DNA of 64,000 bases, taken from assembly GCA_937949615.1 (NCBI GenBank), contig CALEDQ010000016.1, positions 92,681 to 156,680 on the forward strand, in the 5' to 3' direction. This DNA comes from an uncultured bacterium (GTDB lineage Bacteria > Muiribacteriota > Ozemobacteria > Ozemobacterales > Ozemobacteraceae). Under the pieces are notes generated by a model, which was given only the letters and a program-made list of their open reading frames with translations, was not told the DNA's origin and searched no databases. This document shows, one piece after another, positions 17,338-25,612 of the stretch. A program made the position numbers and the translations under genes. The first letter of the stretch is position 1. The number at the start of each line of letters is the position of its first letter.

Positions 17338-18337
17338 TTTTGTTGCGACCAGGGGCTACCCCTGCTGGCTCCGCGTCGACTACGACACACTGCTGAGCAA
17401 TATTGCCACCCTTCTGGCAAAAGCACCTTTACTTGACATCAGCCTGCCTTTTCTACAGAAAATCTGGCCGCATCTTGAAGACGATCTGATCAGAAACGGC
17501 CTTGCCGGCGTTCTGAGTTCTTCGCCGACTTTTCTTCTGAGTGTTTCGCCATCGCTGCAGCGCATTCTGCGCCCCGGCTACCGACCGGCCGAGACCGGCT
17601 ATGCGCGCGAAGGTCTGCTGCCGGTGCTGGGTTCGTTCGCCGACTGTCTCAATCTGTCGAATATGGCTCAGATACATGACCGGCGCCTGCCTTTTCTATT
17701 GCGGGCCCGGGCCCGTTCAGGCGAATTCGGTGCCGGCGACTGGGGTCTCGACACTATCTGCGAGCAGTTGACCAATATTCCGATGATCGATATCGCCGGT
17801 TTTTTTCTGCTGCGCCAGCCTGAAAGCAGCGAAGTTTTTACTTTACGCCGGCATCTGCGTCGACTCGAATCGCCGCACAGCAGCCTGGTGGTTCCGCTGT
17901 CGTTGATCAGCAGCGATTATGCTGAATATCAGCCATTTATCAGCAGTGAAGTGCTTGGCCTCGAATCTGGCAGCAATGCATGCTTTCCGTTAGAAACAGG
18001 CTTCTGGGCTTTCCCGGTGCGTTCAGGCCATGATTATCAGCTTTATCAGGTCGATCTCGGGGCCATGCATGGTCTGCCGGCCCGCGAGTTTCCGGCATCT
18101 ATCGGTGGCTGTCCGGCCAGGCAGGTAAATCTGCAACCGGGTTTCAGTGAATTTATTGTCGATGCGCATCTCCCAGGGCCGTTTCCGGTTGCCGGCTATC
18201 TGACCGGTGGTCCGGCGCACGCGCCGATCGATCTGCGGGCCTGGCAGCCTGCTGAACTTCTCAATCTGATCGGGCACATGCAGCATTGCCCGGTTTATCT
18301 GCAGACAGGCAACCGTTTGCTCGAGATGCTTCCCTGA
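17321..18337 (+). CDS. Uncharacterised protein, 338 residues, coupled to the acyltransferase gene
   Basis: Not recognised. No signal peptide or membrane helix is evident. It is Leu- and Pro-rich, with several segments of alternating hydrophobics. The ATG at 17321 lies inside the last codons of the DUF4126-PlsC gene in another frame, and no good ribosome-binding site is seen, so translation is probably coupled to termination upstream. Codon use matches the neighbours. A link to lipid metabolism is only positional. Confidence 0.7.
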   Translation: MNRAVDFVATRGYPCWLRVDYDTLLSNIATLLAKAPLLDISLPFLQKIWPHLEDDLIRNGLAGVLSSSPTFLLSVSPSLQRILRPGYRPAETGYAREGLLPVLGSFADCLNLSNMAQIHDRRLPFLLRARARSGEFGAGDWGLDTICEQLTNIPMIDIAGFFLLRQPESSEVFTLRRHLRRLESPHSSLVVPLSLISSDYAEYQPFISSEVLGLESGSNACFPLETGFWAFPVRSGHDYQLYQVDLGAMHGLPAREFPASIGGCPARQVNLQPGFSEFIVDAHLPGPFPVAGYLTGGPAHAPIDLRAWQPAELLNLIGHMQHCPVYLQTGNRLLEMLP

Positions 18338-18352
18338 GCTGGCTGTGCGGTT

Positions 18353-19420
18353 TTACTTGAGGCTGACCGGGGCGCCGACGATTTCAACGCCCTGCGGTGA
18401 CAGTCTGGCCGTTATGAGACGGGCGCCGCTGCGGTCAAAAAGCAGGCGGTAAGGAGTCAGCAGCGGCAGGCGAAAATCAAGATTCGGCATGAAGCGCTGA
18501 ACCGTCATTTTGCTGTCTTTGATCAGAAGCAGGCGGGCGTAATCGGGGTGATCCTCGTCGCCATGTCCTTCGTAGACGACAACCGCCAGATGCCCGGCAA
18601 AAGTGCCGGCCAGCCATGCATCGAGAATGATATTGGCCGGCTCACAGGTATAATCGGCAATCGTAACGGGGGTGCGGGTAATGTCGCTGAGTCGCTGTAT
18701 CTGAATGGTTTTGTCGCTCTTGTCGAGTCTGACCAGCGAGTTGCCGTAAAAGCATGGTTCGACATTGCCTGCCGTTTCCCAGGCCAGGTTGCCCTGCTGG
18801 TTGAAAACAAAGGTGCGGTTGCGGCCAGAATCGAACAGAACCAGATTCATGCCCAGCCGGTCAGATTCAACAAAGTCGATGTGTCTGAAAAGAATGCGGT
18901 CGCCATCGAAACCGAGCCTTTTGTCGAGGCGGTTGCCGGCGAATATCAGCAACTCATTGCGCGAATTGTCGGCAACTGCCAGCCGGCTGTCACGCAGCAT
19001 TGCAAAATCATCGAACTGCAGAGTGGCCCTCTGGTGGTCGGTTGCCACCATTTTCTGTTTTTTTGTGCGTCCGTCGTAAGAAAAAATTGTGCGGCCCGAC
19101 CGGTCGAGCAGCAGAATCTTTTCCTGATCGACCTTGAGCGAATAACCGCGAAAGGCCTCTTCAAAACGGGCCGCTGCCTGACCAATGCCTTCCGGCCAGG
19201 GCGCGAAGGGAAAAACACAGATTGTTGAAAACTGCAGCAGATCAGGCTGAGCCGGCAACATTGCCGCGACTTTTTTCTGAAATTCTTCATGATCCAGATC
19301 GTCGGTTGGCGGATTGTTCGGGTCCAGCTGGGCTGCAGCCGGCTGACAGATAAGCGCCAGGCCGACCAGACACAAAGCGATTATTCCACGGAGTCGAAAG
19401 CGAAAATTCTTATCAGTCAT
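18353..19420 (-). CDS. Secreted beta-propeller-like protein
   Basis: 355 residues with a signal peptide (positive start, LCLVGLALICQPAAAQ). The mature part is rich in repeated beta segments of the kind seen in NHL/6-bladed propellers (KILLLDRSGRTIFSYDG; DSRLAVADNSRNELLIF; LVLFDSGRNRTFVF), in which each blade reports a value or name-like term. It probably binds a ligand or partner in the periplasm. A GAGGAT site precedes the ATG. It is 9 bp after the M23 peptidase gene and likely cotranscribed with it. A second propeller-like protein is at 56389-57345. Confidence 0.68.
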   Translation of the reverse strand: MTDKNFRFRLRGIIALCLVGLALICQPAAAQLDPNNPPTDDLDHEEFQKKVAAMLPAQPDLLQFSTICVFPFAPWPEGIGQAAARFEEAFRGYSLKVDQEKILLLDRSGRTIFSYDGRTKKQKMVATDHQRATLQFDDFAMLRDSRLAVADNSRNELLIFAGNRLDKRLGFDGDRILFRHIDFVESDRLGMNLVLFDSGRNRTFVFNQQGNLAWETAGNVEPCFYGNSLVRLDKSDKTIQIQRLSDITRTPVTIADYTCEPANIILDAWLAGTFAGHLAVVVYEGHGDEDHPDYARLLLIKDSKMTVQRFMPNLDFRLPLLTPYRLLFDRSGARLITARLSPQGVEIVGAPVSLK

Positions 19421-19429
19421 GACTTATCC

Positions 19430-20551
19430 TCAAAGACTTTCGACCGGCGGCAGGAACCCTTTGGGGTCAAGGGTTTCACCGCTGGCAGAGGTTTCTCTTA
19501 CTTCGAAGTGCAGGTGCGCACCAGTCGAGACCCCGGTATTGTTGCAATAGCCAAGCAGCTCGCCTGATTTAACGAGCCTGCCGACCGGCAGCCGGTTTTT
19601 CTTCTGCAGGTGGGCGTAACGTGTGAACAGCAGACGGCCTTCAATTTCGTGTGAAACGACAACCGAATAGCCATAGCCTGATTCCCAGCCGCTTTTTACG
19701 ACGCGGCCCGGGCCAATCGCCATGACTTTCCAGCCGTTGCATTTCCAGCCGGCAAGATCTACCCCGGTATGAAAGCGTTTCGTTTTTTTGACCGGGTGAA
19801 TGCGCGTGCCATAATCCGAGGTTATGACCGCAGTGCTTTTACCTTTGGCCGGTTCAACCGGAATCAGCTGCCCAAAAGGCTGGCTGAGGGTTTCCAGGCG
19901 TTCCTTTGAGTCAGCGAGCTTTTCCTGGGCAGCGACGCTTTTATCATCAGCGAGGGCATTGATCGTCGCTGAATAGTTCTCGATGGCGGCGGCGCGCAGC
20001 TGGCTTTTTTCGGTCTCTGAATCCGAGACGTTCGCAAGCCGGTCACGGGCCATACCGGCAAAAAATGACAGTTTGCCGAAGTCCGGGCTTTTAATATCGG
20101 CCTTTTTTATGGCCGCATCGATTTGGGTCAGCGTCGTTTTAATATTTTCGATTTTTTTGAGATCGAGTCGCGAAATTTTAAGGGCACGAAGATCAGAATA
20201 AAGGCCGACAAGCGCCGGAACATTGAATTTGCCCAGCTGCTTTTCGATTTTCTGCAGATTTATCACTTTGTTTTCGACACCGGCGGCCAGCACGCTGCGC
20301 ACGATTTTTTGCTCTTTTTTGCCCATTTTTTCGAGCAGCATCTCAATGAGATTGGTTTGTGAGGCAGTGCCAGGAGTAGAGCCGGGAGTCGGAACCCCCT
20401 GTGACTGTGGGGTTGCATCGGCAGTTGTTGCAGGAGCAACTTCTGACAGATCGTATTGCAGGGTTGCCTGGCCGACATCGGCCGCCTGCCCGAATAAATT
20501 GCCAGAGAACAGCAGCATTGCCACCACAATTCCCGGTAAGTATTTACACAT
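19430..20551 (-). CDS. M23 family metalloendopeptidase (LytM type)
   Basis: 373 residues: signal peptide (about 1-22), a long helical region (about 60-230) probably forming coiled coil, then a C-terminal LytM domain with TSDYGTRIHPVKKTKRFH, HTGVDLAG and HLHFEVR, which supply the zinc ligands. It should cut peptide bridges in peptidoglycan, or activate an amidase if the domain is a regulator. The zinc ligands are all present, so it is probably active. GGAGGGGAC directly precedes the ATG. Confidence 0.88.
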   Translation of the reverse strand: MCKYLPGIVVAMLLFSGNLFGQAADVGQATLQYDLSEVAPATTADATPQSQGVPTPGSTPGTASQTNLIEMLLEKMGKKEQKIVRSVLAAGVENKVINLQKIEKQLGKFNVPALVGLYSDLRALKISRLDLKKIENIKTTLTQIDAAIKKADIKSPDFGKLSFFAGMARDRLANVSDSETEKSQLRAAAIENYSATINALADDKSVAAQEKLADSKERLETLSQPFGQLIPVEPAKGKSTAVITSDYGTRIHPVKKTKRFHTGVDLAGWKCNGWKVMAIGPGRVVKSGWESGYGYSVVVSHEIEGRLLFTRYAHLQKKNRLPVGRLVKSGELLGYCNNTGVSTGAHLHFEVRETSASGETLDPKGFLPPVESL

Positions 20552-20578
20552 GTCCCCTCCGTTACGTCTGATAAATCC

Positions 20579-21205
20579 TCAAAATCTACCATTCAAGGTA
20601 ATTGTCTCTGCATCAAACGAAAAAGTCGCCTGCCCGCTCAGATAATCGAGAGCGAGCCTGTCTTTATCTGCCGAAAGAATTCTGTGTATGATATTTTCGC
20701 TTTGCCGGCGCAGCCAGCCCGCTGCCGGAACCTGCCAGCGATTGAACCTGATCGCTGCGACTTCGTAAGCATCTGCTGCCTTCTTCAGTTCAATTTGAAT
20801 GACCATGCTGCGCAGCATATAGCCGGAGCCAATAAGATAGAACGTTCCAGAATCATTGCCCGGAACAAAACGGGCCCGCTGCAGACAAAAACCGGCGGCC
20901 GGCGGGATCTGCCAGGCATTGAGCCAGGCATTGAATTCAGATGGTTTTAAAATAAGGGTCGGGCTGGCGACGCTCTCTAAATCAAGGCGTTTTTCCTGGA
21001 GTTTCCAGAAGTCTTCCTGGTCGGGCCCGGCAAATTCAGGCAGAGTGACCGGTGCCATGAACTGCGAAACCGGATCAGCCAGAAAAAACCAGCCGAAAAA
21101 TAACAGCGCAACAAGCATGGCTATCGGGTAAACGCACCCGCAGCCGATTCCGAGCATCATTGACCGCAGACAACCGCGGCTTTTTCCCGATGATTCCTGG
21201 GCCAT
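20579..21205 (-). CDS. Membrane-anchored periplasmic protein of unknown function
   Basis: Not recognised. About 208 residues from the ATG at 21205, which follows the cheW stop by one base; an earlier in-frame ATG at 21259 would overlap cheW by 53 bp. There is one membrane helix near the start (VYPIAMLVALLFFGWFFLA), then a soluble domain of about 160 residues with several Trp and beta-like segments. It lies 27 bp before the M23 gene and may work with it at the envelope. Confidence 0.68.
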   Translation of the reverse strand: MAQESSGKSRGCLRSMMLGIGCGCVYPIAMLVALLFFGWFFLADPVSQFMAPVTLPEFAGPDQEDFWKLQEKRLDLESVASPTLILKPSEFNAWLNAWQIPPAAGFCLQRARFVPGNDSGTFYLIGSGYMLRSMVIQIELKKAADAYEVAAIRFNRWQVPAAGWLRRQSENIIHRILSADKDRLALDYLSGQATFSFDAETITLNGRF

Positions 21206-21206
21206 T

Positions 21207-21686
21207 TTATGAGAAGCTTTTGAGAACGCTCTTTTCTTCGAAAGACAGGAGTTTTTCAAGGTCGAGCAGAATGATCAGTTTGTTATCGAGCTTGGCAACG
21301 CCCTGAATATATTGTGAATCGATGCTGGCAGAGAACATCGCCGGGGCTTTTTCGATCTCGTCGACGTAGAAGCGCATGACTTCTGAAACGTTGTCGACGA
21401 TCATGCCCACCTGATTCTTTTCGAGTTCGACGATGAGAATCTTGGCCGTCTGCCGGCTTTCGTTGGGTGCCATGTCGAAGCGCTTGCGCAGATCTATAAC
21501 CGGAATAATCTGCCCGCGCAGATTGATAACCCCTTCAACAAACTGCGGCGCCTTCGGGATTTTGCGGATCTCGGTCATCGGGTAAATTTCGCGCACCTTG
21601 TGAATATAGATGGCGTATTCGTCTTCACCGATGTAAAAGCCGACTGCCTGGACTTCCTGACGGATATTGCTTTTTTTAACGGCCAT
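21207..21686 (-). CDS. CheW-like chemotaxis coupling protein
   Basis: 159 residues from the ATG at 21686, chosen for its GGGGGT site; the frame stays open upstream through the DUF1232 gene. The whole length is a CheW domain: VQAVGFYIGEDEYAIYIHKVREI, VEGVINLRGQIIPVIDLRKRF, VGMIVDNVSEVMRF and GVAKLDNKLIILLDLEKL. CheW links receptors to the CheA kinase. No receptor, CheA or flagellar gene is in this window, so it may serve a distant pathway or an alternative signalling array. Its start overlaps the DUF1232 gene by 11 bp. Confidence 0.92.
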   Translation of the reverse strand: MAVKKSNIRQEVQAVGFYIGEDEYAIYIHKVREIYPMTEIRKIPKAPQFVEGVINLRGQIIPVIDLRKRFDMAPNESRQTAKILIVELEKNQVGMIVDNVSEVMRFYVDEIEKAPAMFSASIDSQYIQGVAKLDNKLIILLDLEKLLSFEEKSVLKSFS

Positions 21687-21939
21687 GGTTACCCCCGGCG
21701 TCATTGCGTGACTGGGCTTTTTCTGCGAACTGGCGGCGCTTCTCTCTGACATACATGACGAATGCCGTAATCTGGGTGACGAACACGGCCAGGTCATCGA
21801 GCCAGCCAATGATCGGCATAACGTCTGGAATTACGTCTACCGGGCTGAGAACGTAGATAACCGTGAAGGCAAAGAGAATGAACTGCGCCAGCGGGCTTCT
21901 TACGAGTGCTCTTGGTATTGAAGGGCCTTGTTCTGTCAT
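21676..21939 (-). CDS. DUF1232 (YkvA-like) membrane protein
   Basis: 87 residues with the DUF1232 hallmark YVLSPVDVIPDVMPIIGWLDD in the middle, set in a helical hairpin near the membrane, and a charged C-terminus. Its function is unknown in the family. It overlaps the cheW start by 11 bp, so the two are translationally coupled. A REP-like element separates it from cdd. Confidence 0.87.
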   Translation of the reverse strand: MTEQGPSIPRALVRSPLAQFILFAFTVIYVLSPVDVIPDVMPIIGWLDDLAVFVTQITAFVMYVREKRRQFAEKAQSRNDAGGNHGR

Positions 21940-21946
21940 ATTTGTT

Positions 21947-21970
21947 GGTTCCTGAGCTTGTCGAAGGATC
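21947..21970. repeat. REP-like element, copy 1
   Basis: Core CCTGAGCTTGTCGAAGGA at 21951-21968. It matches the copy at 56305-56322 at 16 of 18 positions and resembles a short palindromic repeat scattered in many bacterial genomes. Its right edge overlaps the cdd stop codon (21969-21971). Confidence 0.65.
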
Positions 21971-22364
21971 AGCTTTCGAGATCTTCTGAACCAAAACTCA
22001 GCGGCAGGAGCTCTTTCATATTGGTTTTTTTCACCTCGCCGCGATTGTTGACGAGAAGAATCTCGACGTTCGGTGCGAGTTCATTGATTACCTGCCGGCA
22101 GGCGCCGCAAGGGGCGGTGAAGGCCGGGCGGTCGACGTAAATGGCGAGCTTGGTGAATTTCTTTTCGCCACGGGCAATTGCGGTAAACAGAGCGGTGCGT
22201 TCGGCACAGTTGGTCAGGCCGTAACTGGCGTTTTCAATGTTGCAGCCCATGATGATTTCGCCGCTTTTCAGCTGCAGGGCCGCGCCGACCTGAAAATTAG
22301 AATAGGGTGCATAGGCCAGTTTGCTGGCTTCGATCGCTTTTTCAATCAGTTCCTTATCTTTCAT
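21969..22364 (-). CDS. cdd: Cytidine deaminase
   Basis: 131 residues, the normal size of the homotetrameric enzyme that turns cytidine and deoxycytidine into uridine forms for pyrimidine salvage. The zinc and catalytic motifs are complete: NCAERTALF (Cys and the catalytic Glu) and PCGACRQV (the two other zinc Cys). N-terminal APYSNFQVGAAL binds substrate. AGGTG precedes the ATG. The last codon and stop sit at the edge of a REP-like element. A second, more divergent deaminase is at 45095-45499. Confidence 0.95.
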   Translation of the reverse strand: MKDKELIEKAIEASKLAYAPYSNFQVGAALQLKSGEIIMGCNIENASYGLTNCAERTALFTAIARGEKKFTKLAIYVDRPAFTAPCGACRQVINELAPNVEILLVNNRGEVKKTNMKELLPLSFGSEDLES

Positions 22365-22410
22365 GATGACACCTCACATGTTTATTTCTACCACAAAGAG
22401 CGGGGCAACT

Positions 22411-22447
22411 AAAGAAAAAAACACCCCTGAATCAACAGGGGTGTTTT
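22411..22447 (-). terminator. Intrinsic terminator after rpsI
   Basis: A 12-bp stem (22418-22429 with 22436-22447, AAAACACCCCTG/CAGGGGTGTTTT) with a 6-base loop. On the minus strand it is followed by a T-rich tract (22411-22420). It lies 9 bp beyond the rpsI stop and closes the truA-rplM-rpsI operon. Confidence 0.92.
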
Positions 22448-22455
22448 GTAAGGTC

Positions 22456-22848
22456 TTAGCGTTTTGAGAACTGAGGTTTTCTTCTCGCTTTTTTGAGACC
22501 GTATTTTTTGCGTTCTTTCTCGCGCGGATCGCGAGTCAGGTAGCCATTTTTCTTCAGCGGTGAGCGGAATTCTTCGTTGAATTTCACGAGAGCGCGGGCC
22601 AGGCCATGGCGCAGGGCGCCTGACTGACCAGTGCTGCCGCCGCCGGCGATGTTTGCGTATACGTCGAACTTGCCAAGAGTTTCAGTGGTGGCAAGGGGCT
22701 GTACAATGATTTTGCGGGTCAGAGGAATCGGGAAATAATCCTCGAAGGCTCTTTTATTGACCATGATTTTACCTTCGCCTCTGCAGATGCGGACGCGAGC
22801 GGTTGCGGATTTTCTTCTACCGGTTCCCCAGAAAAACAGTTCGGCCAT
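22456..22848 (-). CDS. rpsI: 30S ribosomal protein S9
   Basis: 130 residues, the usual length. It begins with the typical [14 protein letters not shown], has [20 protein letters not shown] in the middle, and ends in the basic [12 protein letters not shown] tail that reaches the ribosomal P site. GGAGGAAA precedes the ATG. It follows rplM by 18 bp, the classic L13-S9 pair. Confidence 0.98.
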   Translation of the reverse strand: MAELFFWGTGRRKSATARVRICRGEGKIMVNKRAFEDYFPIPLTRKIIVQPLATTETLGKFDVYANIAGGGSTGQSGALRHGLARALVKFNEEFRSPLKKNGYLTRDPREKERKKYGLKKARRKPQFSKR

Positions 22849-22866
22849 GATTATTTTCCTCCTTCC

Positions 22867-23301
22867 TTACTTGGTAAGCTTAACGGCTTTGGGCTGCTGA
22901 GCAGTGTGGGGATGTTCAGCTCCACCGTAAACTTTGAGTTTGCCAAGATATCTTTTTCTCAGCTTGTTGCGGGGCAGCATTCTCTTAACAGCGATCCAGA
23001 GCATTTTGTCCGGAGTGTTTTCGAGCAGCTGGCCGTAAGTCAAGGACTTGATGTGTCCTGTATAGCCAGTGTGCCAGTGGAAAAGCTTATCGTCGTGTTT
23101 TTTGCCAGTCAGAACGATCTTGTCGGCATTTACCACAATTACGAAATCACCACAATCAAGATTCGGGGTGAAAGTGGGTTTGTGCTTACCGCGCAGGCGG
23201 GCAGCAACTTGGGAAGCCAGGCGGCCGAGAGGCATGTCCTTGGCGTCAACAACAATCCAGTCGTGATTTACTTCAGGTTTCTTAGCGTAGAACGTCTTCA
23301 C
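22867..23301 (-). CDS. rplM: 50S ribosomal protein L13
   Basis: 144 residues, full length. Signatures are WIVVDAKDMPLGRLASQVA, HDDKLFHWHTGYTGHIKSLT and AVKRMLPRNKLRKRYLGKLKVY. It begins with GTG behind a strong GGAGGAAA site, and lies between truA and rpsI. It assembles early into the large subunit. Confidence 0.98.
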   Translation of the reverse strand: MKTFYAKKPEVNHDWIVVDAKDMPLGRLASQVAARLRGKHKPTFTPNLDCGDFVIVVNADKIVLTGKKHDDKLFHWHTGYTGHIKSLTYGQLLENTPDKMLWIAVKRMLPRNKLRKRYLGKLKVYGGAEHPHTAQQPKAVKLTK

Positions 23302-23320
23302 CGATTTTCCTCCTTTTCGG

Positions 23321-24067
23321 TTAATACATGACTTTCATCAGATAAAGTCCACCGGGCGGTGCAGGGGCGCCAAGTCTTCGTCTATTCTGATTACGGTACA
23401 GTTCGAGAATTTCTTCAGACCGCATCTGGCCGCTTCCGATAAGCTGCAAAGCCTTCGCCATGTTGCGCACCATGTTATGCATAAACCCGGTGCCGATCAC
23501 GTCGAAGGTGATTATCTCATCCGTTCGAACAACGCTGGTCTCAAGAACAGTTCTAACAGTGCTTTCATACTGATGCGGAGATTTGGCAAAAGCCGCAAAA
23601 TCATGCTCACCTACCAGCAACCCGGCTGCTTCATGCATTTTCGCCACATCAGGCGTCTGTTCAAGCTGCCAGAAAAACCTTTCGAGGAAAGGCGATCTGG
23701 TGTCGACCAGCCGATAGAGATAACGATAATGCTTGCCGCGCGCCGAAAAGCATGGATGGAAGCTTTCTTCGACTTCTTCTGCCCTGCAGATCCTGAGTGC
23801 ACCAGGCAAAGCACTGTTCATTCCGATGATTAATTTTTCAACCGGTATCGGACACTCAGTTCTGAAAAGAACCACCTGTTCTACCGCGTGAACACCGGTG
23901 TCTGTCCGACCCGCCCCGACGCCGCGACTTTTTTCGCCGGTTATCAGTTTGAACGCCCGTTCAAGCTCACCCTGCACCGTTGGTATGTGCGGCTGATACT
24001 GATAACCGAAAAAGGCACTTCCGTCGTAGGTAACGAACAGTTTAATGTATCTGGGAGTATTTGTCAA
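23321..24067 (-). CDS. truA: tRNA pseudouridine(38-40) synthase
   Basis: 248 residues. It makes pseudouridine at positions 38-40 of the tRNA anticodon stem. The catalytic motif GAGRTDTGVHA (catalytic Asp in RTD) is present, with the N-terminal VTYDGSAFFGYQ, FHPCFSARGKHYRYLYR and the C-terminal GTGFMHNMVRNM. The start is probably the TTG at 24067, although no ribosome-binding site is seen. That TTG is part of a TTGACA, so an internal promoter for rplM cannot be excluded. truA, rplM and rpsI together are a common bacterial arrangement. Confidence 0.95.
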   Translation of the reverse strand: MTNTPRYIKLFVTYDGSAFFGYQYQPHIPTVQGELERAFKLITGEKSRGVGAGRTDTGVHAVEQVVLFRTECPIPVEKLIIGMNSALPGALRICRAEEVEESFHPCFSARGKHYRYLYRLVDTRSPFLERFFWQLEQTPDVAKMHEAAGLLVGEHDFAAFAKSPHQYESTVRTVLETSVVRTDEIITFDVIGTGFMHNMVRNMAKALQLIGSGQMRSEEILELYRNQNRRRLGAPAPPGGLYLMKVMY

Positions 24068-24152
24068 GGTATTTTAACCGTTAAATCGCGGATTTCCGTA
24101 CAGCAAAAAACTATCATACCAGAGGTATGCCCGAAAGTAAATTGGAAAGCCG

Positions 24153-24404
24153 TCAGCGGTGGTTACGAATTCGGTCGGCGACCTGAGTTTTCAGAATGTC
24201 GAGAAGCTTGAGAATCTCATCGCTTGAGCCCGACACCAGCGCCACTTCAAGATTCCGCGACATTTCACTGATCAGCTGCATTTCGCCGACAGTTGCCGAT
24301 TCCATGGCGCGGCCAAGCTTTTCAAGGAATTCTCCAAATGTTATATTGGCTCTTTCAAGCTCGCTGCATGAATCCCAGACGATATCAAGATGCTCTTTCT
24401 TCAT
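24153..24404 (-). CDS. Small helical protein of unknown function, 83 residues
   Basis: Not recognised. Acidic and helical, no signal peptide, with heptad-like spacing (FLEKLGRAMESATVGEMQLI). I prefer the ATG at 24404 because GAGGA is 8 bases before it; a GTG two codons earlier is too close to that site. It stands alone upstream of truA and divergent from the aminotransferase gene. Confidence 0.62.
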   Translation of the reverse strand: MKKEHLDIVWDSCSELERANITFGEFLEKLGRAMESATVGEMQLISEMSRNLEVALVSGSSDEILKLLDILKTQVADRIRNHR

Positions 24405-24529
24405 ACTCACATTCCTCGATACTTGTTATCTTGTTTCTGTGACCAGTATATCAAAATTTGTACAATTGCCAAGCAAATTGTGGCATTATAGTAAAATATT
24501 TTTTACGTTTAAAAAACATGGGGGAATAT

Positions 24530-25612
24530 ATGGGCAAAATTACCGCCAGTTTCGTTGCCGGGCCGGTCAGCGTTCCTGACAAGGTGCTCGCTGCATACCA
24601 TAAAAATTACGGCTCTGCCGATCTCGATACCGACTATCTCGAACTTTACAACGCCACCGAAAAAAAACTGCAGACCATACTTGGCACCCGCAATCAGATC
24701 ATGATTCAGACCGGTGAAGGCATGCTTGGCCTCTGGGGCGCCCTGAAAAGCTGTCTCAAACCAGGTGACCGGGTCGTTGCCGTCTGCACAGGTGTTTTTG
24801 GTTATGGCATTGCCGATATGGCCGAAACCGTGGGGGCCGAGGTCAAGCGTTTCGCCCTGCCCTACAATGAAACGGTCGCCGACTGCTCAGAACTCGAAAA
24901 AATCGTCGCTGAGTTCAAGCCCCTGATGATTACAGTCGTACATTGCGAAACTCCCTCGGGTACCCTCAACCCGCTCGGCGAAATCGCCCGCATCAAAAAA
25001 GCTCATGGCGTGCCGCTTCTCTGCGTCGATACGGTTGCCAGCGCCGCCGGTGTTGCCATCGACGCCGACACCCATGCCATCGACCTCTGCCTGAACGGCA
25101 GTCAGAAGTGTATGTCGGCGCCACCCGATATGACTTTCGTCGCGATCAGCGAACCGGCCTGGGAAATCATCGACCGGGTCAACTACGCCGGCTACGACGC
25201 TTTCAAACCCTTCAGACATGCCCAGAAGAATTTTTATTTTCCGAATACCATGTTCTGGCACGGACTGGCGGGCCTGTCGACCGCTGCTGACCTGATACTG
25301 CAGGAAGGCCTCGAAGCGGTTTTCGACCGCCACGTTCAGGCACAGAGTTACTGTATTGACCGCCTGAAAAGAATGGGAATCGAGCTGTTTCCGGTCGCTA
25401 CTGCGGTCAAATCGCCGACGGTTACCGCTGCGAATATTCCGGCAGGCCTCAACTGGGAAGAACTCGACCACCGCTGCCGTGAGCGTGGCCTCGCCGTCGC
25501 TGGCAGTTACGGGCCTCTGGCCGGCAAGGTTTTCCGCATCGGGCACATGGGCAGTCAAGCTGATCTGAAGCTCTTAGAGCATGGCATGAATATTCTGGAA
25601 TCAGTATTGTGA
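24530..25612 (+). CDS. Class V PLP-dependent aminotransferase (serine/alanine-glyoxylate type)
   Basis: 360 residues from the ATG at 24530, which has a GGGGGA site. It has the class V fold: N-terminal FVAGPVSVPDKVLAA, VHCETPSGTLNPLGEI, LLCVDTVASAAGVAID (Asp that holds the PLP ring) and NGSQKCMSAPP with the PLP Lys. It probably moves an amino group between a small amino acid and glyoxylate, pyruvate or a sugar-related aldehyde. Its stop overlaps the GTG of the WbsX-like gene, so the two are coupled; that hints at amino-sugar or surface glycan chemistry rather than plain amino-acid metabolism. An inverted repeat ACAATT/AATTGT at 24462-24481 lies in its promoter region. Confidence 0.87.
   Translation: MGKITASFVAGPVSVPDKVLAAYHKNYGSADLDTDYLELYNATEKKLQTILGTRNQIMIQTGEGMLGLWGALKSCLKPGDRVVAVCTGVFGYGIADMAETVGAEVKRFALPYNETVADCSELEKIVAEFKPLMITVVHCETPSGTLNPLGEIARIKKAHGVPLLCVDTVASAAGVAIDADTHAIDLCLNGSQKCMSAPPDMTFVAISEPAWEIIDRVNYAGYDAFKPFRHAQKNFYFPNTMFWHGLAGLSTAADLILQEGLEAVFDRHVQAQSYCIDRLKRMGIELFPVATAVKSPTVTAANIPAGLNWEELDHRCRERGLAVAGSYGPLAGKVFRIGHMGSQADLKLLEHGMNILESVL

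Noticed and set aside
24061..24068. TTGACA at the truA start as a promoter
   Set aside because: It may be a -35 with TAAACT 17 bp further on, but that would start transcription inside truA. I keep it only as a possible rplM promoter.
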